A stretch of DNA of 64,000 bases. Origin: Pseudoneurospora amorphoporcata. Lineage: Eukaryota > Ascomycota > Sordariomycetes > Sordariales > Sordariaceae. This document shows positions 22,375 to 33,586 of the stretch, piece after piece (position 1 is the first letter of the stretch; the number at the start of each line of letters is the position of its first letter). Location of the stretch: NCBI GenBank assembly GCA_033297205.1, contig MU859196.1:1-64000 (forward strand), given 5' to 3'. The notes beneath the pieces are model-generated. The model searched no databases and had not been told where the DNA came from. It saw only the letters and a program-made list of their open reading frames with translations. The translations under genes and the position numbers were made by a program.

Positions 22375-23409
22375 AGCAAGCGATTGGGCAAGTTCTGCAC
22401 CGGAGAAGAAGAGGGGGAGAGAAGGGGTGGGGGGGGGGGGGGGGGGGGGGGGGGGTGGCCCGGGAGTTTTTTGTTTTTTTAATTTTTGAAATTTATAAAA
22501 AACCGGGGGGGTTTTGGGTGTGGGTTGGTTTTTTTTTTANNNNNNNNNNGGGAGAAGGCTGTCGCCGGCTAGTTATGCTTTTGTTACTTTTGCCATCTTT
22601 ATCAACAGCGTGGCGTTTTTGGGTTTGGTTTGGTTTTAGATGATAAATGGGACTTGGGTTATTCAGACAAAGCAATCAATCAATCGGCTTGATCGTTATA
22701 ACGGCTGACTGTTTTAAGGCACTAGACCTAAGTAAACACGCGAGGCGATTCTCTTTTTTGATTTTCGCCTGATTTGAGAGATAATAAAAATAAAAAAACA
22801 TACCTACCGTATCGTTTCCAAGTCGTCGGTTGGTCGGTCGGTCGGTCGGTCGGTCGGTTTTCCGCATCTCCTCTCCCGTGTTTGGTGACATGTATCGATG
22901 TTTGGGCTACGTAGTACCACAAGGTCACTCACTCACTCATTCACTCACTCACTGATTTAACACTGACACTGGACTCCCAGCCATCCATCCATCCACACCG
23001 GTGCTAGTACGTAGAACGTATCCGACGGAGCATCTCCAGCACGTACAACTGTGTGTGTGTACTACTAGCAAACATGTACTGTACGTACGCATCGATTCGT
23101 TTGGACGGACGGACGGACTGACTGCGCGATTCGGCGGGCAGAAATCGTTGCTCGTGCTTGCACGCGCCAAGGGGGCCAAAAAAAAATAAAAATAAAATGT
23201 GAATGTTTTCCATTCCCATACACCTCTTCTCCTAGGTACTCATACAACACAACACGCATCTCCAATCTTGTCTGTGGATCCGCATAATTTGTCCCAAGAG
23301 TTCCCCTTTCCTTCCTTCCTTCCTTCTCTTCCTCCCAATCCTCATCCTTCACTTACTCTACCCCCCACCCCACAGGAAACCACCGTTTTGTCTGTCTCAA
23401 AAAGGCAAT
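22375..23409. other. Convergent 3' region with simple repeats and assembly gap
   Basis: No gene. Contents: a 27-base G run (22429-22455), ten N at 22540-22549 (gap of unknown size), (GGTC)n at 22824-22858, CACT/CATC repeats near 22925-22997 and a short TG repeat near 23051. TAF6 and the SDH gene converge on this stretch. Confidence 0.7.
22824..22858. repeat. GGTC tetranucleotide repeat
   Basis: Seven near-perfect GGTC units in tandem. Confidence 0.75.
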
Positions 23410-24596
23410 TTACATAAAGAAAGCAAGGTACAAACCACCGACAATGCTGGCACCCCAGAAATACCAACCCGTCTTGATGATGGTGCTCCGCGCAAAGCCC
23501 ACGCCGAGATCAAAAGCAAGATGTCTCACGCCGTTGATGGCGTGGAACACAAAGGGCCAGGCAACAAGGAACTTGAGGGCGCCCTTGACGGCGACGGGCA
23601 GGGCGGCGGCCGCGGCGACGAGCGAGGCCGACTCCAGGTGCCAGCCCACGAGGGGAGCGGCCAGGTAGGCGACGGCCGAGGCGTACAAGGCGCCCGAGAA
23701 GGAGGCGCCCGTGATGCGCTGCCACGCCGAACCGCCGAACCAGGTCTGCTTGGCGTCGTAGATGTCGAGGTGGGGGGAGACGGGGCGGGAGAGACGTTGC
23801 TTGGCGAGAAGGGCGGAGCCGTCGGTGGGGGTGAGCTTGTCGGTTTGGAAGGTTCTGTTGGGAGGGGGTGTCGGTGTTAGTCAAAATTCGGAGAAGGTGA
23901 AGTGGTTGCTGGAGATGTTGTTGTTTGTTGGTGGTGTTGGAGGGTTTTGGTGGTGGTGGTGTTGTTGGCGAGTTGAGTATTGGTGACGGGTGCTTCGGCG
24001 GTTGGGCGCATCTCCAGCCGGGTATCTCGGTTTGTTTCCTGGTGAGTCTTGCGCTTGTTGCTCTTGTCGGTGTGTTCCTCCTCTTTTCTTCCTCGACATA
24101 TCCCACAACCGGTAACCTAGGCGACGGGATGTCTTATGTGTTTGTGAACCACCGGAGCCGCATAGGACGAACCGAAACCGACCGGGTGACGCGGGATCGC
24201 AACATCGGCGACGGCGGAGGAGGATGAGAGTGTACATGTTCTTCTCCTTGGAGAGAGAGAGGGAGGGGATCGGTTGCCTACCTAGTCTGCAGAGCAAGGG
24301 GAGTAGCAAGCTTGAAGACGCTGCTAGGGGCAGCGGCCACTGTGAAATGGTAAAGAAGCGCGATTAGCCTTTTCTTTCTTCACGATATACGGGGAGCGGG
24401 AGACAAAGTCGCATGGGCCGGGATAGGATGGATAGGATGGGGATGGGAATAGATATTGATTGCATCATTGCATGTGTTTGCACACCCAATGCGCAACATA
24501 TCGGGAGACAAGAGACATTGTTGACAACAAAAGAAAAAAAGAAAGTGTAGACATACCCCGACGAAGGGCGGTGGTACCAGCGCGCTGAGCAATCAT
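23410..24596 (-). CDS. Succinate dehydrogenase cytochrome b560 subunit (SDHC)
   Basis: Exons 24596-24557, 24339-24282 and 23854-23410 give about 180 residues; introns are about 217 and 427 nt. The first two exons encode a Ser/Ala/Arg-rich mitochondrial presequence (MIAQRAGTTALRR...AAAPSSVFKLATP). Exon 3 holds the family signatures: SRPVSPHLDIY, RITGASFSGALY and FHAINGVRHLAFDLG, the last with the histidines of the haem/quinone region. Three membrane helices follow the usual order. The protein anchors the succinate dehydrogenase flavoprotein and iron-sulphur subunits to the inner mitochondrial membrane and helps form haem b and ubiquinone sites (complex II). Identity is firm; the first two exons fit in frame and phase. 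Confidence 0.92.
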
Positions 24597-24958
24597 TTTG
24601 GCGACGACGACGACGACGGCGACGATGGAGTGGTGACGACGGAGGGGATGGATGGATGTGGTGGATGTGGTGGTTAGGTTGGGACAAGCAACGAAGCAGA
24701 TGAATATCGGATATCTGTCTGTCTACCGGGATCGATTGGAGGGAGGTCGCGGAAGGGGTGGATGTGGAACGGAATGGATGGGACAGCCGTCAATCATACG
24801 TTTCCATTTCCCGAGGACGTCCCGGGACCCGTTCGCGCATTCACGCTCCCGTCTGTGTGAACCGCACTCCCGCCCGCAACTCGCTTGTTCCCCTGCCCGC
24901 CAGAGCAGAGCAAAAGACATCGGGATCTGGAGCTCTCGGCACCTCGGTATGAATGCGA

Positions 24959-24963
24959 CCAAT
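24959..24963 (+). promoter_or_regulatory. CCAAT box, possible HAP site
   Basis: CCAAT lies 363 bases upstream of the SDHC start. HAP complexes control respiratory genes in fungi through CCAAT; use here is inferred. Confidence 0.25.
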
Positions 24964-24986
24964 AAGAAGCCAGCTATATCGAATCC

Positions 24987-25000
24987 TGACCCTAACCCTC
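24987..25000. promoter_or_regulatory. Telomere-repeat-like box upstream of SDHC
   Basis: TGACCCTAACCCTC resembles the box upstream of TAF6 and lies about 390 bases before the SDHC start. Confidence 0.25.
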
Positions 25001-25919
25001 TAGTCGTCATCCTTCCATTTTCTCGTCCCCTCCTTCCGGCATGGTAGCAGCACGTGACAGCCACCACAGAAACCACCACCCCACTTCCTACCCACCCTGC
25101 GCACAGACCATCACACTCTCGACCTACATCAGCAAATCGCGCGCGCCGCGTTTCTTGGAAACCTTTTCTTCTTCTCCTTTTTTTTCTTCTTCAGATAGTC
25201 GGGGTGTTCCAGCCATAGCATTGGATTTCTTCAGTGAGCAGTGCACAATGTGGCAATTGGAGGCTTTGGTCTCCATGGATCCGCTCCAAGAAGAAATCGA
25301 TCCTTCGTTAATCTCTAACGTCAGTTAATCAGTCTGGCGGTGGTTTCATTCTGAGATCTACATTATTCTATTAAACGCGTAGAAAATGCCCTTGATGGCC
25401 GCTCGCTCTTCGGAGTCTTTACGCGTCCGCTGTTATTTGGATGCGTTGCTGTGCTGTTGATTGTATCACAAATGTATCGTGTCATGTCTCATGGCTTCGG
25501 GTTGTCTGCCGTCATTTGTTCTGGAGGACGCCGGTTCTGACGACGTGACAGCTGGGGATGATCCGCGTGTGTGCCATTGCTCGGGGATGTGGAAGATGAT
25601 CGATCACTGCTGGTCGAGGTCACGGCTCGATAGTAGTCTTTCTCGACTTTGGCTTTCGTGCCGTGGAGAGATTACAGTTCGTATCTCGGCCCTTGATGCG
25701 TGTGGCCATATGTCCCGAGACCAGAGTAGTCACATACCATATGCCCATATGCTTTCCCAAGATTGACCCAGAACAAACCCTGATATTAACACTTTTATAA
25801 CTCCCTTTATCTACCCTACATAGCAAAACCCGGCCAGCCAAACATGATCAAAACAATAAAGACGCTAGATGCAAGAAAATACTTGATCAGTCAAACACAT
25901 TCTAATGCAGTCTATGCCT

Positions 25920-27417
25920 TTATGCGTTTTCCGTCGCTGGCTCGGGAGTAGCCTCTTCCCTGGCAGCAGCCTCCTGGGTCTTGGCCGGCGCACCACCACC
26001 GGGGTAACGGGTACCCTTGTTCTTGACCTTCTTCTCCTTCTTGACCTTGACCTCGGGAGGGTAGGCCTTATCGGCAATTTCCTGCCACTCGGGGCTGGCC
26101 TGGAAGGCCGTCTGGATGGGGGCGAGGAGCTCGTTGATGGCGGCGGAGATGGCGGGCTTGATGAGTTGGGGGGTGAGCTGTGTGGTGGTGTTAGTATCGT
26201 TATTGGAAGTAGAAGAGATAAAGAGGGACAACATACAACATCGCTCTCGTAGTCGGCCTTGATCTTGGCAATGTCGGTGTAGACGAGGTCCTCGAGGTTG
26301 TCGCGCGAGCGGTCGACGCGGAAGCCCTCCTTGCCGAGAAGCTGCGCCGCAGGCAGCAGGACGTACTCGATGAAGGAGATGAGACCGTTGCCCTCGGTGA
26401 CCTTGGGGGCAGCCTCGGCCTTGCGGATCTTCTTGGTGACAACCTCGGGGGCGTCGAGGAGATCGATCTTGCTGTCGGGGTCGGAGGAAGACATCTTGGA
26501 ACCCTGGAGACCGGGGACCATGGGGTTCATGATGTGGGCGCGCTAGCCGTACGTTTAGTATTAGTATCCCCTACTTCTGTTCCTCAATCGAGTGATTGAC
26601 ATACCTCCTTGTAGCCCAACCTGGGGAGCCAGTCCTTGGCAGCAGCGAACAACTTCCTCTGATCAACACCGCCGAACTGGGCATCGACCTTGAGGTACTC
26701 CTCGTCGAGGACCTGGAGAATGGGGTAGAGGAGACCGGATAGAGGAGCATTGTCGGACTGCTTGACAACCTCAGCACCGGCCTTCTTGGCGTCGTGCTCA
26801 GAGACAAGGGTCGCGAGCTTGTAGACATCCATAATGTAGTCGGGGCTCTTCTGGTAGGAGCTGCCAAGGACGAACTCGAGCTTGTCGGTAGGGACGCCGA
26901 CAGCCTTTAGGAGAGCGGTGATGGTGCGCTCATAGTACTTGGCGCGGTAGCCGACGAGCTCGACGGTGGACTTGAGGTTGTCGAGGACGGCGTGGATATC
27001 GGCGAGGAGAACGATGACATGGCAGCCGGCGGCGAGCAACTGGGCGATCTTGATGGCGGGAACTAGGTAGCCGCAGTGAGGACGGCCTTGAACGGGGTGT
27101 CAGCTAGGTGTTTCCTTGCGATCATGGGAAGCGGGTTGCGATAGAGTACGGACCAGTAGTGGCGGTTCCTAGACGACGAAAGGATAAAAGTTAGCGTCAT
27201 GGCATCGTCTAGGTAAAGGAGTGGTGGAGTCGTAATTACCCCAGTAGATCCTCGGGGCGCGGCCTTCGTCAATGACCTTTTCGATAATCTCGGGGTTGAG
27301 AACTTCGGCCAAGTTGACGTTGATGAGGGCAAGCTGCTGCTCCTTGGTCAACTTGTTGTCGCCAGAGATGGCGAGCTTGGCGTCGGCCGTCGCGGCAAGA
27401 GTGGAATCGGTGGTCAT
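25920..27417 (-). CDS. Cytoplasmic tyrosyl-tRNA synthetase, five exons
   Basis: Exons 27417-27240, 27168-27154, 27086-26605, 26542-26237 and 26177-25920 give 412 residues. Exon 2 has only 15 nt. Splicing joins YWG to TATTGRPHCGYLVP, which contains the class I HIGH-type motif (PHCGY). The second ATP-binding motif is GSKMSSS at about residues 239-245. The order fits eukaryotic/archaeal-type TyrRS: Rossmann fold with AQFGGVDQRKLF (tyrosine and tRNA site), LMNPMVPG-like segment (IMNPMVPGLQGS), and a helical anticodon domain. The Lys-rich tail (KVKKEKKVKNKG) is typical of fungal enzymes. It charges tRNA-Tyr in the cytosol. An in-frame ATG 16 codons upstream (27465) exists. A mitochondrial TyrRS would be of the bacterial type, which this is not. 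Confidence 0.93.
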
Positions 27418-28320
27418 GGTGGTGATGGGTGTCTCGCTCGTGTCGCGATGGTTGGAAAAGGACAATCAACGGCGGCGCGTGTCTGGTTGGGATTCGCGAC
27501 TGAAGATAGCTTCACAAATCCAATGGCCGGCCGATAGCGGGGTCGATAGCGGACTGAAGAGTCACCGGCTCAAGAGGGGCGACATGTTTTTAGTGGACCC
27601 TTGAGCAGGGGTCGGTAAGGCGGGAGGCCAGGCACGCGAGTCGTGGAATGACTTTGCCGGGCTGTTGCCGGGCCGTCGAGACGCCAAAAGCCGCTTCGTC
27701 TCTTTATCGTCCACGCGCGCAATGACACGCTCGGATGGAGTCCGTCCGTCGCATCTTCAACTTGAATATGACTTCAACGACCTGAATACTGATAGCATTG
27801 ACGACGCTGCCCTGGTTTATGCCAGCCATTCTACGTTATATGATTCTCCTTTCGCTTCTCTTACTCTCAAATCCTATCGTACCCCGCGCCGCCCCTCATT
27901 TCAACATGTTCAAGATGGCTCCTCAGCAGTGCCAAGAGCAGAGCCAAACACAGCTGCAAGCGCAGATGTCAGATATCGGACTCCATCCGGCGCCGGAATA
28001 CGAAGTCAACATTGATCCCCCGGCGCACTCCGGTTGAACGGCAGACGTCCTCTGGCCGGGAACAAACTCAACTTCCGGATCGGGAATGGTGCTCACTGCT
28101 CGGTGGGTTTGAGCCCCCATGCAGCCCGTGCCACCACTACAAATCGTTTCCCACGAGCACGCCATCGGCCTAGTGATCACCACCACACGTGGTGGTTTGT
28201 CATCTGCCACATCAAAGATATCAAAAATGTCAACACATCGATGTTTTTTGACTCACCGACAAGTGTCTTGTCAAGCTATCTCGTTTTCAAGTTTTGTCCA
28301 AATTCATTCCTACAACAACG
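27418..28320. other. Divergent promoter region
   Basis: Separates the tyrosyl-tRNA synthetase and permease genes, which are transcribed away from each other. A plus frame at 27665-28015 lacks motifs and is not called. A palindrome with CACGTG sits near the permease. Confidence 0.4.
28179..28196. promoter_or_regulatory. Palindrome with CACGTG core before the permease gene
   Basis: Perfect 8-bp arms ACCACCAC and GTGGTGGT around AC, containing CACGTG, 125 bases before the ATG at 28321. CACGTG is bound by Cbf1-type bHLH factors that act in methionine and sulphur genes in yeasts, which suits a methionine-permease-like target. Function is inferred. Confidence 0.4.
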
Positions 28321-30135
28321 ATGGGCACCGACCGAAAAAGGCCTGTGCCCTTGGCATATCGGGACCTTGATGCCACCAGTATTAGCAGTGTTGCTGCTAG
28401 CGACATCTTGGACGTCAACGGCGTGCCCATTGCCGAGGATTCCCTGGAATATGCAGTACCGGAATCCAGGAAAATCGGTGTCACTGGCGCAGTGTTCCTG
28501 ATCCTAAACAAGATGATCGGAACTGGCATCTTCTCAACACCATCCAGCATCTTCGCTTCCACGGGCTCCGTCGGTATCTGCCTGTTGATGTGGGCCGTCG
28601 CTGGTCTTCTGACACTATCCGGGCTCAGCGTCTATCTGGAATTCGGCCTGGCCATCCCCAAATCCGGAGGCGAAAAGAACTACCTCGAACGGGTGTACCG
28701 CCAACCCGTCCATCTCGTCACTTCCGTCTTTGCAGTCCAGATGGTCCTTCTCGGCTTCTCTGCCGGAAACTCGCTCGCTTTTGGCCGCTATGTCTTGCTG
28801 GCCCTGGGATACGACCTGCCTGACGGATGGCCGGCCCGGGCCATTGCCGTGCTGTGCATCACTTTCGTCATATTCCTTCACGCCGTCTTGCCCAAATGGG
28901 GGTTGAGGCTCACCAACGCGCTGGGAGTGTTCAAGGTAGTAGTCTTACTACTGATTGTCTTTTCGGGCTTCGCTGCATTGGCTGGCCATCGTCGGGTTCC
29001 TGACCCTCACAACTTTGACGACATCTGGTCTATCGAAAAGGGTGACGGTTTTGGCGGCGGCGGAGCGTATGCATATGCTACTGCCCTCCTTCAGGTCGTT
29101 TACAGCTACAAGGGCTGGGAGAACGCCAACTACGTCATGGGCGAGCTGAAGCATCCCAAACGGACACTCTCCATCGCGGCGCCCTTGGCGGTGGTCGGCG
29201 TGACCATCCTTTACGTCCTCGCCAACGTCGCTTACTTTGCTGCTATTCCCAAGACCGAGTTAGCCAAGTCCGAGGTCATCGTGGCCGGACTCTTCTTCCG
29301 CAACATGTTTGGAGAGAGCGCTGCAGCCAGAAGTCTCCCGGCTCTTGTGGCCTTGAGCAACATTGGCAATGTCTTGGCCGTGAGCTTCACACACTCGAGG
29401 GTGAACCAAGAACTTGCAAAGGAAGGCATTCTGCCTGGAAGCAAGTTCTGGGCGTCGACCAAGCCGTTCAGCACGCCTGCTGCTTCGGTGAGTTGCTCAA
29501 GTCGTCCGTTGGTGTTGTCATTCTGACTCTGTCATAGCTGCTACTCCACTGGATTGTGACTGTCATTGTACTTGTCGGGCCTCCTCCCGGACCCGCTTAC
29601 AACTTCCTCGTTAACTTGTACGTGCTTCGCCTTCGCCGTTCCTTGTGCTATGTCTCTCTAACAGCCTAAAAGATACACATACCCTGGCGCCTGGATCAAC
29701 GGCCTCGTCGCCGGCGGCCTCATTTACCTCCGCTTCAGCGAGACCGAAAGATGGAGTTCACCCTGGCGCACCTGGCTACCAGTGGTTTTCATCTACCTCT
29801 GCCTCAACCTCTTCCTTGCCATCACCCCCTTCATTCCACCCAACGACGACTGGAATGCCGACGGCTACCCGTACTACGCTTTCCCACTTGTTGGCACGGG
29901 GGTCCTTGGCCTCGGTGCTGTATACTGGGCTGTATGGACCAAGGTCCTGCCTCGGTTTGGGGGCTATGAGCTCGTGGCTGAGAAGATTGTTGATGAGACC
30001 GGGGCCGAAATTGTTCGGTATAGAAAGATTTCCGCGACGGATACTCCTTCTGCCGAGGGAGAGTCACTCCTCAGGCCAAGACCTGTCGCAGGAGCCTCGG
30101 CAGATCACGGCAGTTACGGAACTATAACGGCGTGA
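28321..30135 (+). CDS. MUP1-like amino acid (methionine) permease, three exons
   Basis: Exons 28321-29487, 29538-29617 and 29673-30135 give 569 residues; introns are 50 and 55 nt. The transporter core starts with GAVFLILNKMIGTGIFSTPS, the first APC-superfamily helix with its unwound GTG motif. About twelve hydrophobic helices follow, including YSYKGWENANYVMGELKHP, typical of the LAT/MUP branch. The cytoplasmic N-terminus (about 50 residues) and the hydrophilic C-terminus are where fungal permeases are regulated by ubiquitin. Closest in type to yeast high-affinity methionine permease Mup1, so uptake of methionine or similar amino acids at the plasma membrane is likely; the exact substrate is not shown by sequence. 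An in-frame ATG nine codons upstream (28294) is less likely. Confidence 0.88.
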
Positions 30136-31022
30136 TATGAGTTCATAATCGCTACGAGAAAGGGTATTGGTTTGGAGTTCATCGGATAGATATTAGCTAT
30201 ACAGGCTTCAAGGCGTTTGGGAGCGGTCTGCTTATTGAATACCTAGATTTCACACAGGTGCGTCAGACACCACAAATTTCATCACCTCCAAACATTTGCT
30301 TATCTCGTATTCTGTGATCTCGGACGATGGTCACTTCTGAGTCCCGAAGGAAGCCATTCATCAACGCTTCTTAGTGGAGGTTGATATACCTCCTGGGCGT
30401 TTGAGATCTCGGATTGGCTGGAACCCTCGAGATTGATCGGGTTTAGTCTGTTGGCAATATAGCCAATAGGCTCCCTTCCTCGCCTGGAAACCACATGGAC
30501 ACCCACAGCTACGGGGCCCTTGTAGGGGAAGCTTGAAACAACGTTGACCACTCATACGGCGGAATCCAGGATGTTTTCAAACATCAGCGAAAGGGGCGCC
30601 GAAATCATCACTAAGCCATTGTGATACCGGGACCATGGGGCGAACGACTGACTGTTCCCCCATTCCGTGCAGGAAACTCGAAACAGAGCGAAAGCTCCGG
30701 AACATCCATGAACATGGTCCAGCGCCGCCAAAGAGCGATCCGGAACGCAAAGTTCCAGTATGGCCGAAATAGGCACGCGAATGGAACCTTGGGGCTGCTG
30801 AATATATTACCACGCGCAATTCCTCATCCGCTCGGCCTAGAACTCCCTCATCCATCTGCAGATTGCAGTTCCTGCACATCACCAAGACACAACCAAGGAA
30901 CCTGACTACCGGGAAAACGCGCCGGTAGTATTGCGCCACTCGTTGCAACCTCCACATTCACTTACCGGATCGACGCGGTGATCATTGCATCCAGCCATCA
31001 ACCCTTGCTGCCTTGCTTGTGA
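30136..31022. other. Intergenic, no supportable gene
   Basis: Minus frames at 30552-30957 overlap in two phases and carry no motif. The end of the stretch is the promoter of the next plus-strand gene. Confidence 0.4.
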
Positions 31023-33586
31023 ATGCTGCAGTTGGAATGCAGAATGACAGCACAGGCACCGCCGACGACGACTCTTCCAAGCTCAGCAGCAGCAGCAGCA
31101 GCAGCAGCCGCCACAGCCACAACCTGGAATCCAACTCAGACGCACACCATTGCTGAGTACTTTGTCAAGTACAGCATGGAGACCATCCCGGAATCGTTAA
31201 ATGGGGAATTACCTCCCTTACCCAAAAGTGGCCCTTCTCATGGTTTATCGAGGGGTCACACTTACAACAACAACAACAACAACCCTCATCACGGACAGAA
31301 CTTGCATGTCCTAAAAAGGTCAAACACTTACACAGTTTCTACGTCGTCCACCTCCCAAAATAAGCATCAACAACGGTATGCGGGTGCAGAAAGTCAAAGC
31401 CAACAACAGCAACAACAACAACCGCCGTCATCACTGAACAGGTCTTTTTCTTCACCTCTTTCACCTCTATCAAATTCATCAGGTCTTGGATCAAGGATGG
31501 TTGGAGGCGACAAGTCCACTCAGAGAGTGAGGGAGTGGATGAAGAGGTCCAATTCCAGCCGGTATGTCTTGATATCTCCCCTCGCCTTTTCCCCTTCCAC
31601 TTGATGTTTCCCTTCCATCTCCCATCTCACACCACCAAAGCCATCACTAACACACCCCCAAGAACCGAATCGAAACCCAAAGCAGGCCGCTCCTCCTCAA
31701 ACTCGGGCCATCAAACCCTCGAAATCATCCACCTCGGCGGCGGCCGTCTCGAATCTAACGGCCACGTGCACTCATCCTCTCTAGAGGTATCCTCCAACTT
31801 CCTCGGCCCAACAAGTCAGCAAAGTCAGACACACACCAGCCGCGCCAACAGCATCGATAGCCGAGTCACGCAATGGTCGGATTTGTACCATGACCCGCCT
31901 GAGTCACTGACTGTTGCCACGAAGCCTGCTACTGCGACGGGCAAGCCAAGCAGGCCGGCTAGTCCGGAACTGCATGAGCGGCCGCTGTTGAGGGATTTGG
32001 GGAGTGGAGGTGGAAGCGGACATGGAGAAGGGTACCAGTCGCAGCACAGGCATACGAAGAGTGATGGAAGTGTTCACCCCGCACCATTGCGTGTTCCCTC
32101 CAACTCGTCTTCTTCTTCGTCACTAGACAAAAAAGACGGTGGCGCGGCGGTAACAAAACCCGAAGAAATAGGGAAGCCCCAAGGTCAAGGACTAACGAGG
32201 AGTAACTCCAAATGGAAGCCTTTACCCGCCCCACCACCGCCCGGAGCACCCGGTGGCATCACTCCTCTTGTTGACGGCGGGTCCAGGAGGAGGACGGACG
32301 AGGATAACATCAACATGACCGGCGCTATCGGCGTCAGTCCTCTTACGTCGGTCGAGTCAGAGTCGGAATTCGGAGAGAGGGAAGATACCCCTCGCCAACA
32401 ACAGGGTTATGCTGTCCAACAAAGTGAGAGCAAAGCTAGGAAGCCGTCACCACACACTGATGCTTCTCTCGGAATTGGGTACGCGGTAGGGTTGGGTGTT
32501 TTATCTCCTCCCTTGACACCGCCAGAACGTGAACATTATGAAAGGGAGGCCGTCGAACCAGGAAGCGCCACTACAACATGCACGTACGGAATAAGGGAGA
32601 CCATGTGGCCTGTTCCTCCCTCGTCCCAGCAGCCTGCAGGTTATCACTTGCGATCGGCGACTGCTCCGCCTGAGAAGCAACAGCGACAGCATCAATACGA
32701 GCATCAACATCAGCATCATCAGCAAAAACCATCGACTTCGTCATCACTGGCATCCGCGTCAACGCTGGCTTCGTCGCAGTCGTCGGTACCAACGCACGTC
32801 ATCCCCAAAAGAAGCGACTCCCTCTCCTACTCCCGTTCTCGGCAGCACCGTCCGCAGATCTCAACATCCACTTCCTCTTCCTCCTCCTCCTCCTGCTCCC
32901 GCTCCACCGGTAAGACAAGCCCGAGCGGTTTTAGAGACCAAGACCAACAAGCAACGACAGCAACAAGAGCAGAAGCGATTACGATTACGTCCACAGAAGC
33001 AGCAGCAGCAGCAGTGGCCCAGATTCAGGAGGTACCACAACCACACCAGCTGCAAACACCAACCGTTACTCCCCCGACGCCAATCGTACAGGTTCCCACA
33101 CCCACCACCTTGACCACGGCCACTGTACCGATACCGACACCAACTACACCGACCTCCTGGTCTCCCCGCGCCTACCTCTCCTCCCAGGAGATGCTATGGT
33201 TACATGGTAACTACCGCGGCATCACCGCCTTTATGGCCGCCTGGGGTCTGCAGAAAGGATTGAGCGATGAGTGGGAAAGAGAAGAGGCGCTGGGAATCAT
33301 GCGGGAGTTGATGGCTGCTGAGGTCGCACGCGAGGACATAGAAGCTAAGATCCGACGTGGACCGGACCATGAAGTAGCGGCTGATGAGCATGATGGTGGG
33401 AAGAAGAGTTGGTTGGATTTCGAAGCAGCTAGTCCTGGGGAGGACAAGAGGAACACAAAGGGCGATCATTATGTGAAGGAAACCTCAAGCGAGAAAGAGA
33501 AAGAGAAAAGGGGGAGAGGGGTGAATGCCCTTGGGTTTGGGTATGCGGCTTTGAAAGGGCAGGGAGTAAGGATGAAGCCTGCCTAG
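31023..33586 (+). CDS. Large Ser/Gln-rich low-complexity protein, two exons
   Basis: Exon 1 is 31023-31561, intron 31562-31662 (GTATGT, branch CACTAAC, AAG), exon 2 31663-33586: about 820 residues, or 813 if M8 (31044) starts. Most of it looks disordered: poly-Ala near the N-terminus, runs of Asn, Gln and Ser, and His/Gln stretches. A structured part near the C-terminus (about 680-750) contains LSSQEMLWLHGNYRGITAF and AWGLQKGLSDEWEREEALG, then AAEVAREDIEAKIRRGP, which should be helical and is the best handle for homologues. Phospho-site-like RSNS and KRS motifs (KRSNTYTVS, KRSDSLSYS) are spread through the chain. No catalytic domain is seen; a signalling or scaffold role is only a guess. Confidence 0.75.

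Larger units (their letters stand above)
24597..25919. other. Intergenic with SDHC promoter
   Basis: No supportable gene. The part next to 24596 is the SDHC promoter, with GACGACGACG and GATGGATG repeats in the leader. A CCAAT box and a telobox lie further out. From 25330 to 25919 is the 3' side of the tyrosyl-tRNA synthetase gene. Confidence 0.45.

Noticed and set aside
22824..22997. Tandem GGTC, CACT and CATC units as a possible CRISPR-like array
   Set aside because: They are plain microsatellites without spacers, in a eukaryotic genome.
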